This document shows positions 1 through 8,436 of a stretch of DNA of 64,000 nt, one piece after another. The position numbers were made by a program, and so were the translations under genes. The DNA is from an uncultured Pseudomonadota bacterium (GTDB lineage Bacteria; Pseudomonadota; Gammaproteobacteria; Burkholderiales; JALYOK01): assembly GCA_902826775.1 (NCBI GenBank), contig CADEHE010000002.1:124001-188000 (forward strand). The letters run 5' to 3'. The notes beneath the pieces are model-generated. The model did no database searches, had not been told where the DNA came from, and worked only from the letters and a program-made list of their open reading frames with translations. The first letter of the stretch is position 1; every line of letters starts with the position of its first letter.

Positions 1-39
1 ACCGCCACGCTCGCAGCCCGCGCCAGCGCCGCTGCGCCC

Positions 40-1071
40 ATGAACCGGTTCGAGCGCTACCTCACCGTTTGGGTGTTTCTCTGCATCGTCGCCGGCATCA
101 CCTTCGGCCAAATCTGGCCCACCATCTTTCAAGCGGTCGGCCGTATGGAAGTCGCCAAGGTCAACATCCCGGTCGGCATCTTGATCTGGGTGATGATCGT
201 TCCGATGCTGCTCAAGGTAAATTTCGCCGCCCTGCATCAAGTGCGGCAGCACTGGCGCGGTATCGGCATCACGCTGTTCGTGAATTGGGCGGTGAAACCG
301 TTCTCCATGGCGTTGCTGGCTTGGATTTTCGTGCGCCAAGTATTTGCGCCGGCTTTGCCAGCCGAACAACTCGACAGCTACGTGGCCGGCTTGATTCTGC
401 TGGCGGCCGCGCCGTGCACCGCCATGGTGTTTGTTTGGAGCCGGCTTACCAACGGCCATCCGTTGTTCACCCTATCGCAAGTTGCGCTGAACGACACCAT
501 CATGGTGTTCGCGTTCGCACCGATCGTCGCGCTGCTGCTTGGGCTCTCATCGATTTCGATTCCGTGGGAAACGCTACTCACCTCGGTCGTGCTCTACATC
601 GTCATCCCGGTACTACTGGCTCAGGCCTGGCGCAAGGCGCTGTTGCGGCGCAGCCAAGCGACGTTCGACGCCATGCTCGCAAGGATTGGCCCTTGGTCCA
701 TCGCGGCGCTACTAGCGACGCTGGTTTTGTTGTTCGCGTTTCAAGGCGAGGCCATCCTCAAGCAGCCGCTGGTGATCGCGATGCTCGCCGTTCCGATCTT
801 GATCCAAGTATTTTTTGTCGCCGGGCTTGCTTATTGGCTCAATCGCAAACTGGGCGAAGCGCATAGCGTTGCTTGCCCCTCGGCGCTGATCGGCGCAAGC
901 AACTTCTTCGAACTCGCCGTCGCGGCCGCGATCAGTCTGTTCGGTTTCGAATCCGGCGCCGCGCTGGCCACCGTTGTCGGCGTCCTGATTGAAGTCCCGG
1001 TCATGCTTCTCGTCGTGCGCGTGGTCAACAAGACCAAGCCGTGGTACGAAGGCGTTCGCGCGGCGCGCTAG
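40..1071 (+). CDS. ACR3-family arsenite efflux permease
   Basis: Integral inner-membrane carrier expected to export arsenite (possibly antimonite) using the proton motive force. The 343 residues form about ten hydrophobic segments. The N-terminal RFERYLTVWV and the APCTAMVFVWS segment near residues 127-137 (conserved Cys in a membrane helix) are typical of the ACR3 branch of the bile acid/arsenite (BART) superfamily. The frame stays open to base 1, so the true start may lie upstream; the ATG at 40 fits the family N-terminus well. No other arsenic gene is visible; any arsR/arsC partner would be upstream, outside the window. Confidence 0.9.
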   Translation: MNRFERYLTVWVFLCIVAGITFGQIWPTIFQAVGRMEVAKVNIPVGILIWVMIVPMLLKVNFAALHQVRQHWRGIGITLFVNWAVKPFSMALLAWIFVRQVFAPALPAEQLDSYVAGLILLAAAPCTAMVFVWSRLTNGHPLFTLSQVALNDTIMVFAFAPIVALLLGLSSISIPWETLLTSVVLYIVIPVLLAQAWRKALLRRSQATFDAMLARIGPWSIAALLATLVLLFAFQGEAILKQPLVIAMLAVPILIQVFFVAGLAYWLNRKLGEAHSVACPSALIGASNFFELAVAAAISLFGFESGAALATVVGVLIEVPVMLLVVRVVNKTKPWYEGVRAAR

Positions 1072-1147
1072 CCAGAGATTATCCCAAGTTGATTGAACAA
1101 TAGCGAAGTCGAATTCAGCGTGTTGCGTGCGATCAACACCGCGCACT

Positions 1148-1516
1148 TCATTCCCCGCTCAAACGCCGCAACAACTGCGCTCTGTAGGCAACGTCGGCAC
1201 GCAAGCCGAAGCCACGTTTCTCGGCGAGTTCCATATCCAAGTACTGCAACTTTCGCAGCGCGCGCAAGTATTGATCCGATGCGGGCTCCAGGTTTGAGAG
1301 CACAGCGCGTGTCTCGCTGATCGCGCGGCGCGACTCGATCTCTGGAGGGACGAAGCCGGCGTTTTTCAACACGCGGTAGATGCAGCGGATTTCCTCGGGG
1401 ATCAGCAAATCGTCATCCAATTCGAGCGGCACGCCAGCACCGGGCAGATCATCGAACTGCCCGGCGCGCAGCGCTTCTTGAATGCGTTGCTCGGCGATGA
1501 GGTCTAACGCGCGCAT
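1148..1516 (-). CDS. DUF1992 (DnaJ-homologue subfamily C member 28-like) protein
   Basis: Small soluble protein of 122 residues. The opening ALDLIAEQRIQEALRAGQFDDLPG followed by an acidic LELDDD stretch is the hallmark of DUF1992, the domain also found in E. coli YhdN and in eukaryotic DNAJC28. No J-domain is present. The cellular role of bacterial members is not established. The ATG directly follows the TAA of the upstream propeller gene on the same strand, so the two are probably co-transcribed. Confidence 0.8.
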   Translation of the reverse strand: MRALDLIAEQRIQEALRAGQFDDLPGAGVPLELDDDLLIPEEIRCIYRVLKNAGFVPPEIESRRAISETRAVLSNLEPASDQYLRALRKLQYLDMELAEKRGFGLRADVAYRAQLLRRLSGE

Positions 1517-2509
1517 TTACTCGATCACGCCCAAGCGTCCATTGTGACTGCCAACGTACCACAATCGGCCTTGCGCATCGACGATCATTTTGCGAATGCC
1601 GGTATTGCTGGACGGCAGCCGCAACGCCTGCAATTGGCCGCTCTTCGGTTCCAGACGCACTACCGCATCGGAGGTGATCTCGTTAGCCCACACAACACCA
1701 CTACCATCGGTAGTAACCGCGTAAGCACCGCCATCGGCGCCCTCTGGGAGCGGATACTCCTTCATGATACGCATTTTTTGCGGATCGACCTGAATCAAAC
1801 GGTTGCTGCCGTAGAGCGTAGCCCAGAGACTGCCATCGACCGAGGCCGCCATGCGGCGCGGCCGCGATCCTTCGCCGGTAAATAGTTCGTTCACGTTGCC
1901 GTCGGCTGGGTTGATGCGGCCCAAACGATCACCGGCAAAATTGCAGAACCAGACGAAACCGGCGCGATCGATGGCAATGCCATGCGGGCGCCCGCCGACT
2001 TCAAACTCGCGAAAAGCACGCGTGGCAGGGTCGAAGCGAACGATGCGGCCCGGCGTCTGCACGGTAAACCACATAATGCCGGCAGCGTCCATGACCAGCG
2101 CGAGCGGATCGCCGCCCGACGGTACTTTGTACTGCATGAGCTTGCCGTTGGCGGTGTCCAGTTCGCCAATCGTGCCGCTGCCGCTACCGGCGTAGTAGAG
2201 ATGACCGTTCTTGCCGATCAACAGGCCCTGTGGACGCGTGCCTTCCGGCAAATTCCAAAGAGAGAATGTTTCGGTGCGCGGATCAAAGCGTGCGATGCGG
2301 CTGCTCTGCAATACCGAGATATAAACGCTGCCGTCCGGCGCGATGGCGGGTTCGCGCACGAAACTGCCCGCCGGCACTGCCCACTCCTTGACTTTCCCTC
2401 GAAACGGCTGCAGCGTCCCGGGTTCGATTCCGTAGTTCGATCCCCCACCCCAAGACGCGGTGCCGGCAAACCCGGCCAATAGCCCTAGCATTTTCCAACC
2501 GCTTTGCAT
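1517..2509 (-). CDS. Streptogramin (virginiamycin B) lyase-like beta-propeller protein
   Basis: About 330 residues with repeated blade motifs (PDGSVYIS, NGHLYYAG, AGIMWFT, AGFVWFCN, GVVWANE, GRLWYVG), the pattern of Vgb-type lyases and related SMP-30/NHL propellers. Vgb linearises type B streptogramins, but many homologues lack that activity, so no resistance role is claimed. A hydrophobic N-terminus (LGLLAGFAGTASWG) suggests export. An in-frame TTG lies at 2527, but the ATG at 2509 is preceded by a GGAGGGG ribosome site at good spacing and was chosen. Confidence 0.75.
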   Translation of the reverse strand: MQSGWKMLGLLAGFAGTASWGGGSNYGIEPGTLQPFRGKVKEWAVPAGSFVREPAIAPDGSVYISVLQSSRIARFDPRTETFSLWNLPEGTRPQGLLIGKNGHLYYAGSGSGTIGELDTANGKLMQYKVPSGGDPLALVMDAAGIMWFTVQTPGRIVRFDPATRAFREFEVGGRPHGIAIDRAGFVWFCNFAGDRLGRINPADGNVNELFTGEGSRPRRMAASVDGSLWATLYGSNRLIQVDPQKMRIMKEYPLPEGADGGAYAVTTDGSGVVWANEITSDAVVRLEPKSGQLQALRLPSSNTGIRKMIVDAQGRLWYVGSHNGRLGVIE

Positions 2510-2719
2510 CGCACCCCTCCGTTGCAAGCTGATTGGCGTTTGAGTTGTTCTGCCTATCGTCTTTTGCTTGTTGTTGGCAGGATTCTACTGTACGGCGCGG
2601 AAAATGCCGTAACACACTGACCAAGCGCTTGGCGAATGCAAACGCCATCGACGTTGCCGAGTGTACTGTCCCATAGGCAACGTCACATGGCCCACCTCCG
2701 GCCACGCAAAGCGGGGCAG
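2510..2719. other. Intergenic region with two palindromes
   Basis: About 210 bases between two minus-strand genes, with no convincing gene. It contains a perfect 12-base palindrome, CCAAGCGCTTGG, near 2621, and a stem with 7-base arms (GCGGGGC/GCCCCGC, 2711-2731) overlapping the stop codon of the hydrolase. The stem could slow or end transcription of the hydrolase gene, but no long T-run follows it. Confidence 0.35.
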
Positions 2720-3796
2720 CTAGCGCCCCGCCCCTTCGTTCAGAAACAATTGCACTTCGTAGAACAATTGCGCACGGTTCTTTTCCATGATGATGCTGTG
2801 CGTGCCCTCGCCGATCACCACATAGCGCTTGTAAGGCACGTTCTTGAGCAGCGGGAACAACGCCTGCGACATGTAGGCGGGCGTGTCGGCATCCCATTCC
2901 GCGTGAATCAGCAAGGTCGGCACGCGGATCTGCGCTGGGTCGTACAGCGGCTTCTCCTTCTCCCAGAAGTTGCGCACATCGGAAACCACTCCGTTGGGGG
3001 CACGCAGAATCGGCGGGCTCTCGGTTGCGCCGGCCGCATCGGTGGCCCAAGTTGCTTTCGCCCATTCATCGAACCAACCGGGCGGAATGAGCGCCGCAGC
3101 CTTGTCCTCCGGCACGCCGGCGAGCCAGCGCTTGCGCGCGGCATCAACAGTAACGGTGCGGTAGGCGCCGAGTTGCCCTGCTTGCGCCACCAGCGAAGGC
3201 GTCTTGCGCAGCCAAAGCGGTGCGTAGAGGATGAGCTTGTGCACCTTTTCGTTGTTCTTGGCGGTGTAGGCCGCCATCGTGGTCGTGCCCCACGACCAGC
3301 CCATGAGTGTCAGCTTCTCCAGTTTGCGCCGCTCGCGAATATGATCGACGACTGCCGCAATATCGCGCACCGCCACTTCCGTCGTGACGATAGGCGCATT
3401 CTCGCTGGCCGGTTGATCCATCTCGCGCGGGCGCGTGGACGCGCCGTAGCCGCGCACATCCATCAGGTAAACATCCCAGCCTTGCCGCGCGATGTAGTCC
3501 ATCCAAGATGTCCCGCCGAGCGGAAGGTCGAACGCTGTCTCTGACGGATACGTCGCGCCGTGCACGTAAAGCAGCGTGCGCTCGGCGCGAAACGCAGTCA
3601 TATCGGCCGGGCGCTTGTTGCGCACGAAGAGGCGGATGCCGGCTTCGTCTGCAGGGACGAAGAAGTCCTCCGTCGCCAGCGCGACTTCCGCCGCGCGAGC
3701 AAGCGTGCCGGCGCCGATCGCGAGCATTAGAGCGATCAAACGCAAAGTCGAAAAAGCGCGCAGGCGTGCAAAGCAAGGTGAGGCAGCATTGTTCAT
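2720..3796 (-). CDS. Secreted alpha/beta-hydrolase fold protein
   Basis: 358 residues. A hydrophobic N-terminus ending ALARAAE (about residues 18-36) looks like a signal peptide. The fold shows an oxyanion-hole segment LLYVHGAT (75-82), the nucleophile elbow GWSWG with Ser168, an acidic residue in the AEWDADTP loop (Asp302 or Asp304), and His333 in EGTHS, so a complete Ser-Asp-His triad is present. The substrate is unknown; esterase, lipase or epoxide-hydrolase-like activity are all possible. It is transcribed away from the oxidase-like gene at 3932 across 135 bases. Confidence 0.8.
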   Translation of the reverse strand: MNNAASPCFARLRAFSTLRLIALMLAIGAGTLARAAEVALATEDFFVPADEAGIRLFVRNKRPADMTAFRAERTLLYVHGATYPSETAFDLPLGGTSWMDYIARQGWDVYLMDVRGYGASTRPREMDQPASENAPIVTTEVAVRDIAAVVDHIRERRKLEKLTLMGWSWGTTTMAAYTAKNNEKVHKLILYAPLWLRKTPSLVAQAGQLGAYRTVTVDAARKRWLAGVPEDKAAALIPPGWFDEWAKATWATDAAGATESPPILRAPNGVVSDVRNFWEKEKPLYDPAQIRVPTLLIHAEWDADTPAYMSQALFPLLKNVPYKRYVVIGEGTHSIIMEKNRAQLFYEVQLFLNEGAGR

Positions 3797-3931
3797 AGCG
3801 TGGGCGTCGTTCTAGCGTAGGAAAAGGCAAGCAGTGTACGTCGCGCTACATGCGGCTGCAAAGCGCCGATTGAACCGCAGCGGCCGATCTCAGTAGAATG
3901 ACGAACTAGCCGAGAAAATCAGAACACCAAA

Positions 3932-5668
3932 ATGTCCGCTCGCTCAGCCTCACTTTGGGTGCTTGCATGCTCGCTGTGCTTGCTGCCGCCACTGGCGCAA
4001 TCCGAGGCGCCCGCGGCTCATGTCGGCGGCAAGTGGGGCACCCTGGAGAACTGGCCTCTGGTGAGCATCCACGCCGTGCTCACTCCGGGCGGCAACGTGC
4101 TCACCTACGGCACCGACGGCCTTGGTCACCAGACCGGACGCTTCATCTACGATGTGTGGGATCCGGCGCTGGGCGGCTTGAGCACCGGCCATATGACCCT
4201 GCCGAACGCCACCGGCACCGACATCTTTTGCAGCGCACAGGTGTTGCTGCCGCAAGGCGACATCTTCATCGCCGGCGGCGACAATTTCGTCGACGGCGAG
4301 ACCACCCAAACCGGCAACAGCGACGCTAATTTGTTTGCGCCGGCCGCCAACACACTGAGCCGCGCCGGCAATATGCATCGACCGCGCTGGTATGCCAGCA
4401 CCACGACCTTGCCGAACGGCGAGACCTACATTCAAGGCGGCACCGGCGGCGCCGATCATCCCGAGGTGCGTGCGAGCGACGGCAGCTTCCGTCTGCTGCC
4501 GCTCGATACCCGCGCCATCGATGCGATTTACCCGCGCAACTTCGTCGCGCCGGACGGGCGGATATTCGGCATCGACATCGCCGGCAACATGTACTTCATC
4601 GCCGCCGATCTGACGACACTGACGCCAGCGGGCAACGTCAGCGTCACCGGCGGCGGCGCCAGCGCAGCGCTTTACGCGCCGGGCAAGATCTTGCTCATCG
4701 GCGGCAACAGCGACGGCGCCGTCACGATCGACATCAACGGCCAGCAGCCGCAAGTCACCGACACCACCAAGCTCGCCTCGCGCCGCGACTTGGTGAACGC
4801 TACCGTGCTCGCGGACGGGCGTGTGCTCGCCACCGGCGGCAGCGGTGGCTGGAATCAAGCGGTGGGCATCAACAACAGCGCCGCATTATGGGATCCAGCA
4901 ACGGGGCAATGGAGCATCGGCCCGGACGGCGCCGTCGCCCGCCTCTATCACTCGATGGCGCTGCTGCTGCCGGATGCATCCGTGCTCGTCGCCGGCGGTG
5001 GCGCACCCGGCCCGTTCACCAACAGCAATGCGGAGATCTATTACCCGCCTTATCTGTTCGACGCCACCGGCGCGCTCGCCGCACGCCCGCAAATCACCGC
5101 CGCACCTGCAAGCATCGTTCCCGGCGGCAGCTTCGCTATCAGCGTGGGTGCGCAGGACACCATTGCGCGTATCAATTTGATCAAGACCGGCTCCGTCACG
5201 CACTCGTGGAATATGGACCAGCGCTCAACCGGCCTCGCTTTCACGCAAAGCGGAACTTCGATCATGCTGACAGCGCCTGCCAATTCCAACCTCATGCCAC
5301 CCGGCTACTATCTGCTGTTTGCGCTCAATAGCGAAGGCGTTCCATCCATCGCCAGGATCGTAAAAGCGGAAACGGCGCCGAGCACGCCACCGGCTCCGCC
5401 GCCGGCGCCAACGAGCGGATCGGACAATCCCCCCGCATCCGCCCCCCCGAGCAATCCATCGCCAAGCACGCCACCCGTCAACACCCCGTCGTCGAATCCG
5501 GGCGCATCTCCTCCCCCGCCCAGCACCACGCCGATCCATAGCGCCTCAGGCGCAGGCGGCGGCTGTACGCTATCGGCCAGCGGCGTTGCTGATCCAAGTT
5601 TGGTGTTGCTGATCGGGCTCGCGATTGTGGCGCTACGCAAACGCAAGAGCCACCCGGCTTCCATTTGA
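3932..5668 (+). CDS. Copper radical oxidase-like (galactose/glyoxal oxidase) kelch protein with CTERM-like sorting tail
   Basis: 578-residue exported protein: signal peptide (to about Ala25), kelch propeller, a C-terminal DUF1929-like immunoglobulin-type domain, a Pro/Ser-rich linker (about 470-540), then GGGCTL..DPSL, a hydrophobic helix and RKRK at the extreme end. All residues that build the galactose oxidase copper site have counterparts: Cys100 (IFCSAQ) and Tyr154 (RWYAS) for the Cys-Tyr cofactor, Tyr339-His340 (RLYHSM), and His424 (VTHSWN). It probably oxidises a primary alcohol or aldehyde to give hydrogen peroxide; the substrate is unknown. The tail resembles JDVT-CTERM/MYXO-CTERM-type signals, implying processing and surface attachment. 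No cognate sorting protease was seen. Confidence 0.82.
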   Translation: MSARSASLWVLACSLCLLPPLAQSEAPAAHVGGKWGTLENWPLVSIHAVLTPGGNVLTYGTDGLGHQTGRFIYDVWDPALGGLSTGHMTLPNATGTDIFCSAQVLLPQGDIFIAGGDNFVDGETTQTGNSDANLFAPAANTLSRAGNMHRPRWYASTTTLPNGETYIQGGTGGADHPEVRASDGSFRLLPLDTRAIDAIYPRNFVAPDGRIFGIDIAGNMYFIAADLTTLTPAGNVSVTGGGASAALYAPGKILLIGGNSDGAVTIDINGQQPQVTDTTKLASRRDLVNATVLADGRVLATGGSGGWNQAVGINNSAALWDPATGQWSIGPDGAVARLYHSMALLLPDASVLVAGGGAPGPFTNSNAEIYYPPYLFDATGALAARPQITAAPASIVPGGSFAISVGAQDTIARINLIKTGSVTHSWNMDQRSTGLAFTQSGTSIMLTAPANSNLMPPGYYLLFALNSEGVPSIARIVKAETAPSTPPAPPPAPTSGSDNPPASAPPSNPSPSTPPVNTPSSNPGASPPPPSTTPIHSASGAGGGCTLSASGVADPSLVLLIGLAIVALRKRKSHPASI

Positions 5669-5721
5669 GTAGTCCTGGCTTCCGACGTAGCCTCTGACCT
5701 TAGAGTTGGAGCGAACCTCGC

Positions 5722-5964
5722 ATGGCCGAGATCGCGGAAACCATGCCCGGTTACATTTCGCACAAGACCTTCAGCGCGGAAGACGGCGAGCGCTTGACGC
5801 TAGTGATGTTCGAGCACGAAGAGGCGCAGCGCGCATGGCGCATGCACCCCGAGCACGTCGAAGCGCAGAAGAAAGGCCGCAGCGATTTTTACAGCGAATA
5901 CAGCTTGCTGGTCTGCATACCGCTGCGGGAGACGAGTTTCGCAACCACTCATCAAAATCGGTAG
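5722..5964 (+). pseudogene. N-terminally truncated antibiotic-biosynthesis-monooxygenase (ABM) domain
   Basis: 80 residues matching the middle and end of small ABM/YgiN-type proteins (MPGYISHKTF, AEDGERLTLV, WRMHPEHVEAQK, DFYSEY). Family members usually have about 25 more residues with a first beta strand before the MPGY segment. Here an in-frame TAG at 5701 and the oxidase stop at 5666 leave no room for it, and no other frame in the gap encodes a matching strand. It is probably a decayed remnant, although the ATG at 5722 could still be translated. Any activity would need the missing strand for dimer formation. Confidence 0.55.
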
Positions 5965-6048
5965 GTTGGGCAGCAAGCGGCCAGTTCCAGTCATTCGCCA
6001 CGAAGAGGTGCCGACAGCAAAGCCGTCATCCGTCGCGCGCATACTCAA

Positions 6049-6459
6049 CTAGGCTACTAGAAACGGATTAACGATGCGGAGCTGCCTATCGATCACCTGA
6101 CCATGTTGCAAATCTTCTGAGTACAGCACCTTCGAACCTGCGATTAAGGCGGTAGCAACAAGCACACAGTCGTAAAACGAGAACTTATAGCGTTCGCAAA
6201 CCTCAACGCCACGGTCGTACGTATCAGCTGTCACCGCTTCCACCGCACACACCGCTCGCACAGTACCGAGGATTTCCTTGATATCGCGTAGAGGTAGCCC
6301 CACTTTGCGCAAAGCAACCGCAGTGAATTCGTTCAAGACCTGCGCGCTTATTACGCCGCGCTCTGCGAGAAGCGTTTCGACCCGGTCCGCCCGGCGGGTG
6401 TCGCTCGACAAAAGATAGAACAATACGCTCGTGTCAAAGAATGCGTCACCCGCGCTCAT
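6049..6459 (-). CDS. vapC: PIN-domain toxin (VapC-like ribonuclease)
   Basis: About 136 residues from the ATG at 6459, which follows a GAGG and overlaps the antitoxin gene by 14 bases. Starts at 6468 or 6513 are possible but leave non-family residues in front. FFDTSVLFYLLS carries the first PIN acidic residue; a middle acidic LNEFTAV segment and a late YKFSFYDCVLVATAL with Asp complete the metal-binding set. VapC proteins are Mg-dependent endoribonucleases held inactive by their antitoxin. The target RNA cannot be predicted. Confidence 0.85.
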   Translation of the reverse strand: MSAGDAFFDTSVLFYLLSSDTRRADRVETLLAERGVISAQVLNEFTAVALRKVGLPLRDIKEILGTVRAVCAVEAVTADTYDRGVEVCERYKFSFYDCVLVATALIAGSKVLYSEDLQHGQVIDRQLRIVNPFLVA

Positions 6460-6688
6460 TGGCCTCATTGGCTTCAAGCCGATCAAACCTGAACGTTGCG
6501 GGAAGTTTGCCACGATACTTGCGCAATCGTGCGAGCAGATCGCGGGCGCCGGGCGCTTTCGCTACCTGGAAAGCGCGTTTACCGGATACCTGAATCTCGA
6601 CTTGATCGCCTTCCTTGAGCCCAAGTGCCTCAACTACCGCGGCGGGCAGCCGCACGGCCAAGCTGTTGCCCCATCTTGAGACTTGCAT
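6446..6688 (-). CDS. vapB: AbrB/MazE/SpoVT-type antitoxin (VapB-like)
   Basis: 80 residues. The N-terminal half (VSRWGNSLAVRLP, LKEGDQVEIQV) is a swapped-hairpin AbrB-type DNA-binding domain; the C-terminal half (LLARLRKYRGKLPATFRFDR) is the kind of flexible segment that covers the toxin active site. It overlaps the toxin gene, so translation is probably coupled. A 25-base palindrome just upstream (6705-6729) is the likely site of autorepression. Confidence 0.83.
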   Translation of the reverse strand: MQVSRWGNSLAVRLPAAVVEALGLKEGDQVEIQVSGKRAFQVAKAPGARDLLARLRKYRGKLPATFRFDRLEANEANERG

Positions 6689-6704
6689 ATGCGCTTTTCA
6701 GTCG

Positions 6705-6729
6705 GATATACATTGAATTTAAGTATATC
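6705..6729 (-). promoter_or_regulatory. Palindromic operator/promoter of the vapBC pair
   Basis: Perfect 7-base inverted arms GATATAC and GTATATC separated by 11 AT-rich bases, ending 16 bases before the antitoxin start. On the minus strand it includes TATACT, a good -10 element, so repressor binding would block RNA polymerase. Type II antitoxins commonly bind such sites. No clear -35 was found at ideal spacing. Confidence 0.6.
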
Positions 6730-6803
6730 ACAAAGCACGCATCACAGTATCCCACAGCAGACAGTCGTGAACTTCCACTTTGGGTCGCCAGCGACGCCGC
6801 AGC

Positions 6804-7655
6804 CTACCCCTCGCTAAAACTCTGCGCCTTCGCTGCCGGCGTAAGCCCGCCCGCGTAACGCTCGCGCCACTGCGCATGGCCGTGCTGAAAGTCGTTCTTG
6901 CCGCTGCGGTCGACACCGCGCATCAGCCACAACGGTTGGTTGGCGATATTAAATGCGCTGTTGAAGGTGCGCCCTGCCACCAACGCCCGGTCGTAATGCG
7001 ACGTGGCCGGCATGTAACGCATGATGAGTGCGGCACGGCGCTTGCCGGATTTGTTGGCGGGCGAGCCGTGAATCATCTTCACGTCGTGCAACGAGATTTG
7101 CCCGGGTTCGAGGACGATATCCACCGCATCGCGCTCGTTGAATTGATCGGCGTCCAACTCGAGATTGAGCACGATGTCTTTGCGCTCGCTTTTGTGATGA
7201 CGGTACAAACCTTCGCGCTTGTGCGAGCCGGGAATGAAGCGCATACCGCCGTTCTCCGGCGTGGCTTCATCGATCGCCACCCATACGGAGCACGTCGCCA
7301 GCGGGCGCATCGGCCAGTACTCGCCATCCTGATGCCACGGCACTTCGCGCCCAGTCACGGCCGGCTTACATAGAATGCGCGAGATCCACAGAATGATGTC
7401 CGGCCCGACGATTTGTTCGATCATGTTCAATATCGGTTCATGCCGCGCCGCGCGCATGAACGGATTCGGCAAGCCGGCGGCATCGGCTGGCAGCATGTGC
7501 GGGTTGGCGAGGTCTTCCGGCGGCACGTCGGTGTAGCTGGTCAGCATTCCGTCGACGGCACGCCGCAATTCGGCGAGTAGCTCAGGCGGCAGGCGGAAGC
7601 TTGGAATGACGTAACCGTGCTCGCGGTAGTGAGCTTGTTCTTGTGCGGTAAGCAT
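6804..7655 (-). CDS. Phytanoyl-CoA dioxygenase (PhyH) family Fe(II)/2-oxoglutarate oxygenase
   Basis: 283 residues with the non-haem iron triad His108-X-Asp110 (PWHQDGEYWP) and His196 (KMIHGSPANKSGKRRA). The Arg206/Arg207 pair after the last His is positioned to bind 2-oxoglutarate. Family members hydroxylate diverse small molecules, so the substrate here is open. AGAGGG lies upstream of the ATG. The gene stands alone, between the toxin-antitoxin pair and a divergent secreted protein gene. Confidence 0.85.
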   Translation of the reverse strand: MLTAQEQAHYREHGYVIPSFRLPPELLAELRRAVDGMLTSYTDVPPEDLANPHMLPADAAGLPNPFMRAARHEPILNMIEQIVGPDIILWISRILCKPAVTGREVPWHQDGEYWPMRPLATCSVWVAIDEATPENGGMRFIPGSHKREGLYRHHKSERKDIVLNLELDADQFNERDAVDIVLEPGQISLHDVKMIHGSPANKSGKRRAALIMRYMPATSHYDRALVAGRTFNSAFNIANQPLWLMRGVDRSGKNDFQHGHAQWRERYAGGLTPAAKAQSFSEG

Positions 7656-7933
7656 GTTGGCTCTGCCCTCTAGTTCAGTCGACAGAATCGAAGTTTAGCC
7701 TGAACCTCAGCATCCTGGCAGCAGGCTCTCACGGCGAACTGAGTAAACGAGAAGCATTCTCCGAGACATCGGAACACACGTAGGTGGGGGTACATTTGGG
7801 GGCTACATTTGGTCTATTGACGCGCGTCGCCCAAGGAGCGCATTGTGACTGCGGACGGTTTGACCCCTGGGCTGCGGCCACCGAGCCTGCTTTCCCCGCG
7901 AGCAGCCCTTCGCAACGACAGGAGGATCGACAC
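7656..7933. other. Divergent intergenic region
   Basis: 278 bases between the divergent dioxygenase and secreted-protein genes. It holds a short direct repeat TACATTTGG (near 7790 and 7806) and, at its right end, a strong AGGAGG ribosome site for the gene at 7934. A reading frame runs through part of it but lacks a start signal and family-like sequence. No structured RNA was recognised. Confidence 0.4.
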
Positions 7934-8392
7934 ATGAGCATTATCAGCTTGTGCAAATGCGTCATCTTGAGCGGCCTGCTGACGAGTGGCGCGTCGTTCG
8001 CCGCGGACAATTGCAGCGGCTACGACTCGCTTGTAACTATCAACGCGGATACAACAGATCTCGGCAATGGTCATACACTCACTGCCGTGCGGCAGTACAG
8101 CATGCTGACGAGCGAGAACTCGAGCTACAACCTTCACACCGGGGAATGTTCCGGCGCAGCCCTCACGACTCCAGACGGGAAAACGTGGGTGACGGGTTAT
8201 TGCGCACGGCGCGACAAAGACGGAGACTCCGCCAGCATTGAATTTGCCCAAGCCCCCGGCGCCGACAAAGGCACCTGGAAATCCACTGGCGGGACTGGCA
8301 AGTACGCCGGCAAAGCGAATTCGGGTTGGTTCCAGGATATGCGCTCGGACGGCAAGATGACCATCACAAAGTGGGGCGGTACCTGCAAGTAA
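7934..8392 (+). CDS. Small secreted protein of unknown function
   Basis: 152 residues from an ATG with AGGAGG eight bases upstream; a longer upstream frame (to 7784) lacks such a site and was rejected. The N-terminal ILSGLLTSGASFAAD is a signal peptide. The mature part is rich in Gly, Ser, Thr and Lys, with Cys residues in CSGYD, GECSGA, YCARR and GGTCK that could form two disulfides. GTWKSTGGTGKYAGKANSGW resembles the C-terminal part of small secreted beta-barrel proteins, but I cannot name a family. It is convergent with the hydratase cluster. Confidence 0.7.
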   Translation: MSIISLCKCVILSGLLTSGASFAADNCSGYDSLVTINADTTDLGNGHTLTAVRQYSMLTSENSSYNLHTGECSGAALTTPDGKTWVTGYCARRDKDGDSASIEFAQAPGADKGTWKSTGGTGKYAGKANSGWFQDMRSDGKMTITKWGGTCK

Positions 8393-8407
8393 AAAAATTC
8401 CGCGACG

Positions 8408-8436
8408 AACGGGTATCGCGTACGCGATTACCCGTT
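8408..8436 (-). terminator. Stem-loop terminator between convergent genes
   Basis: A 13-base stem with one bulge (AACGGGTA TCGCG against CGCGA TTACCCGTT) around a two-base loop. It overlaps the hydratase alpha-like stop codon. On the minus strand it is followed about ten bases later by seven T residues, so it probably ends the three-gene hydratase transcript. Confidence 0.5.

Noticed and set aside
1517-2509. Streptogramin resistance gene
   Set aside because: Propeller blades match, but many Vgb-like proteins have no lyase activity, so resistance is not claimed.
7785-7815. Repeated TACATTTGG as a phage or island attachment site
   Set aside because: The two copies are adjacent, there is no integrase or tRNA nearby, and no matching distant copy was seen.
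7784-7933. Longer N-terminus for the small secreted protein
   Set aside because: The ATG at 7934 has a strong AGGAGG and starts a clean signal peptide; the upstream codons are Cys/Trp/Pro-rich and not signal-like.
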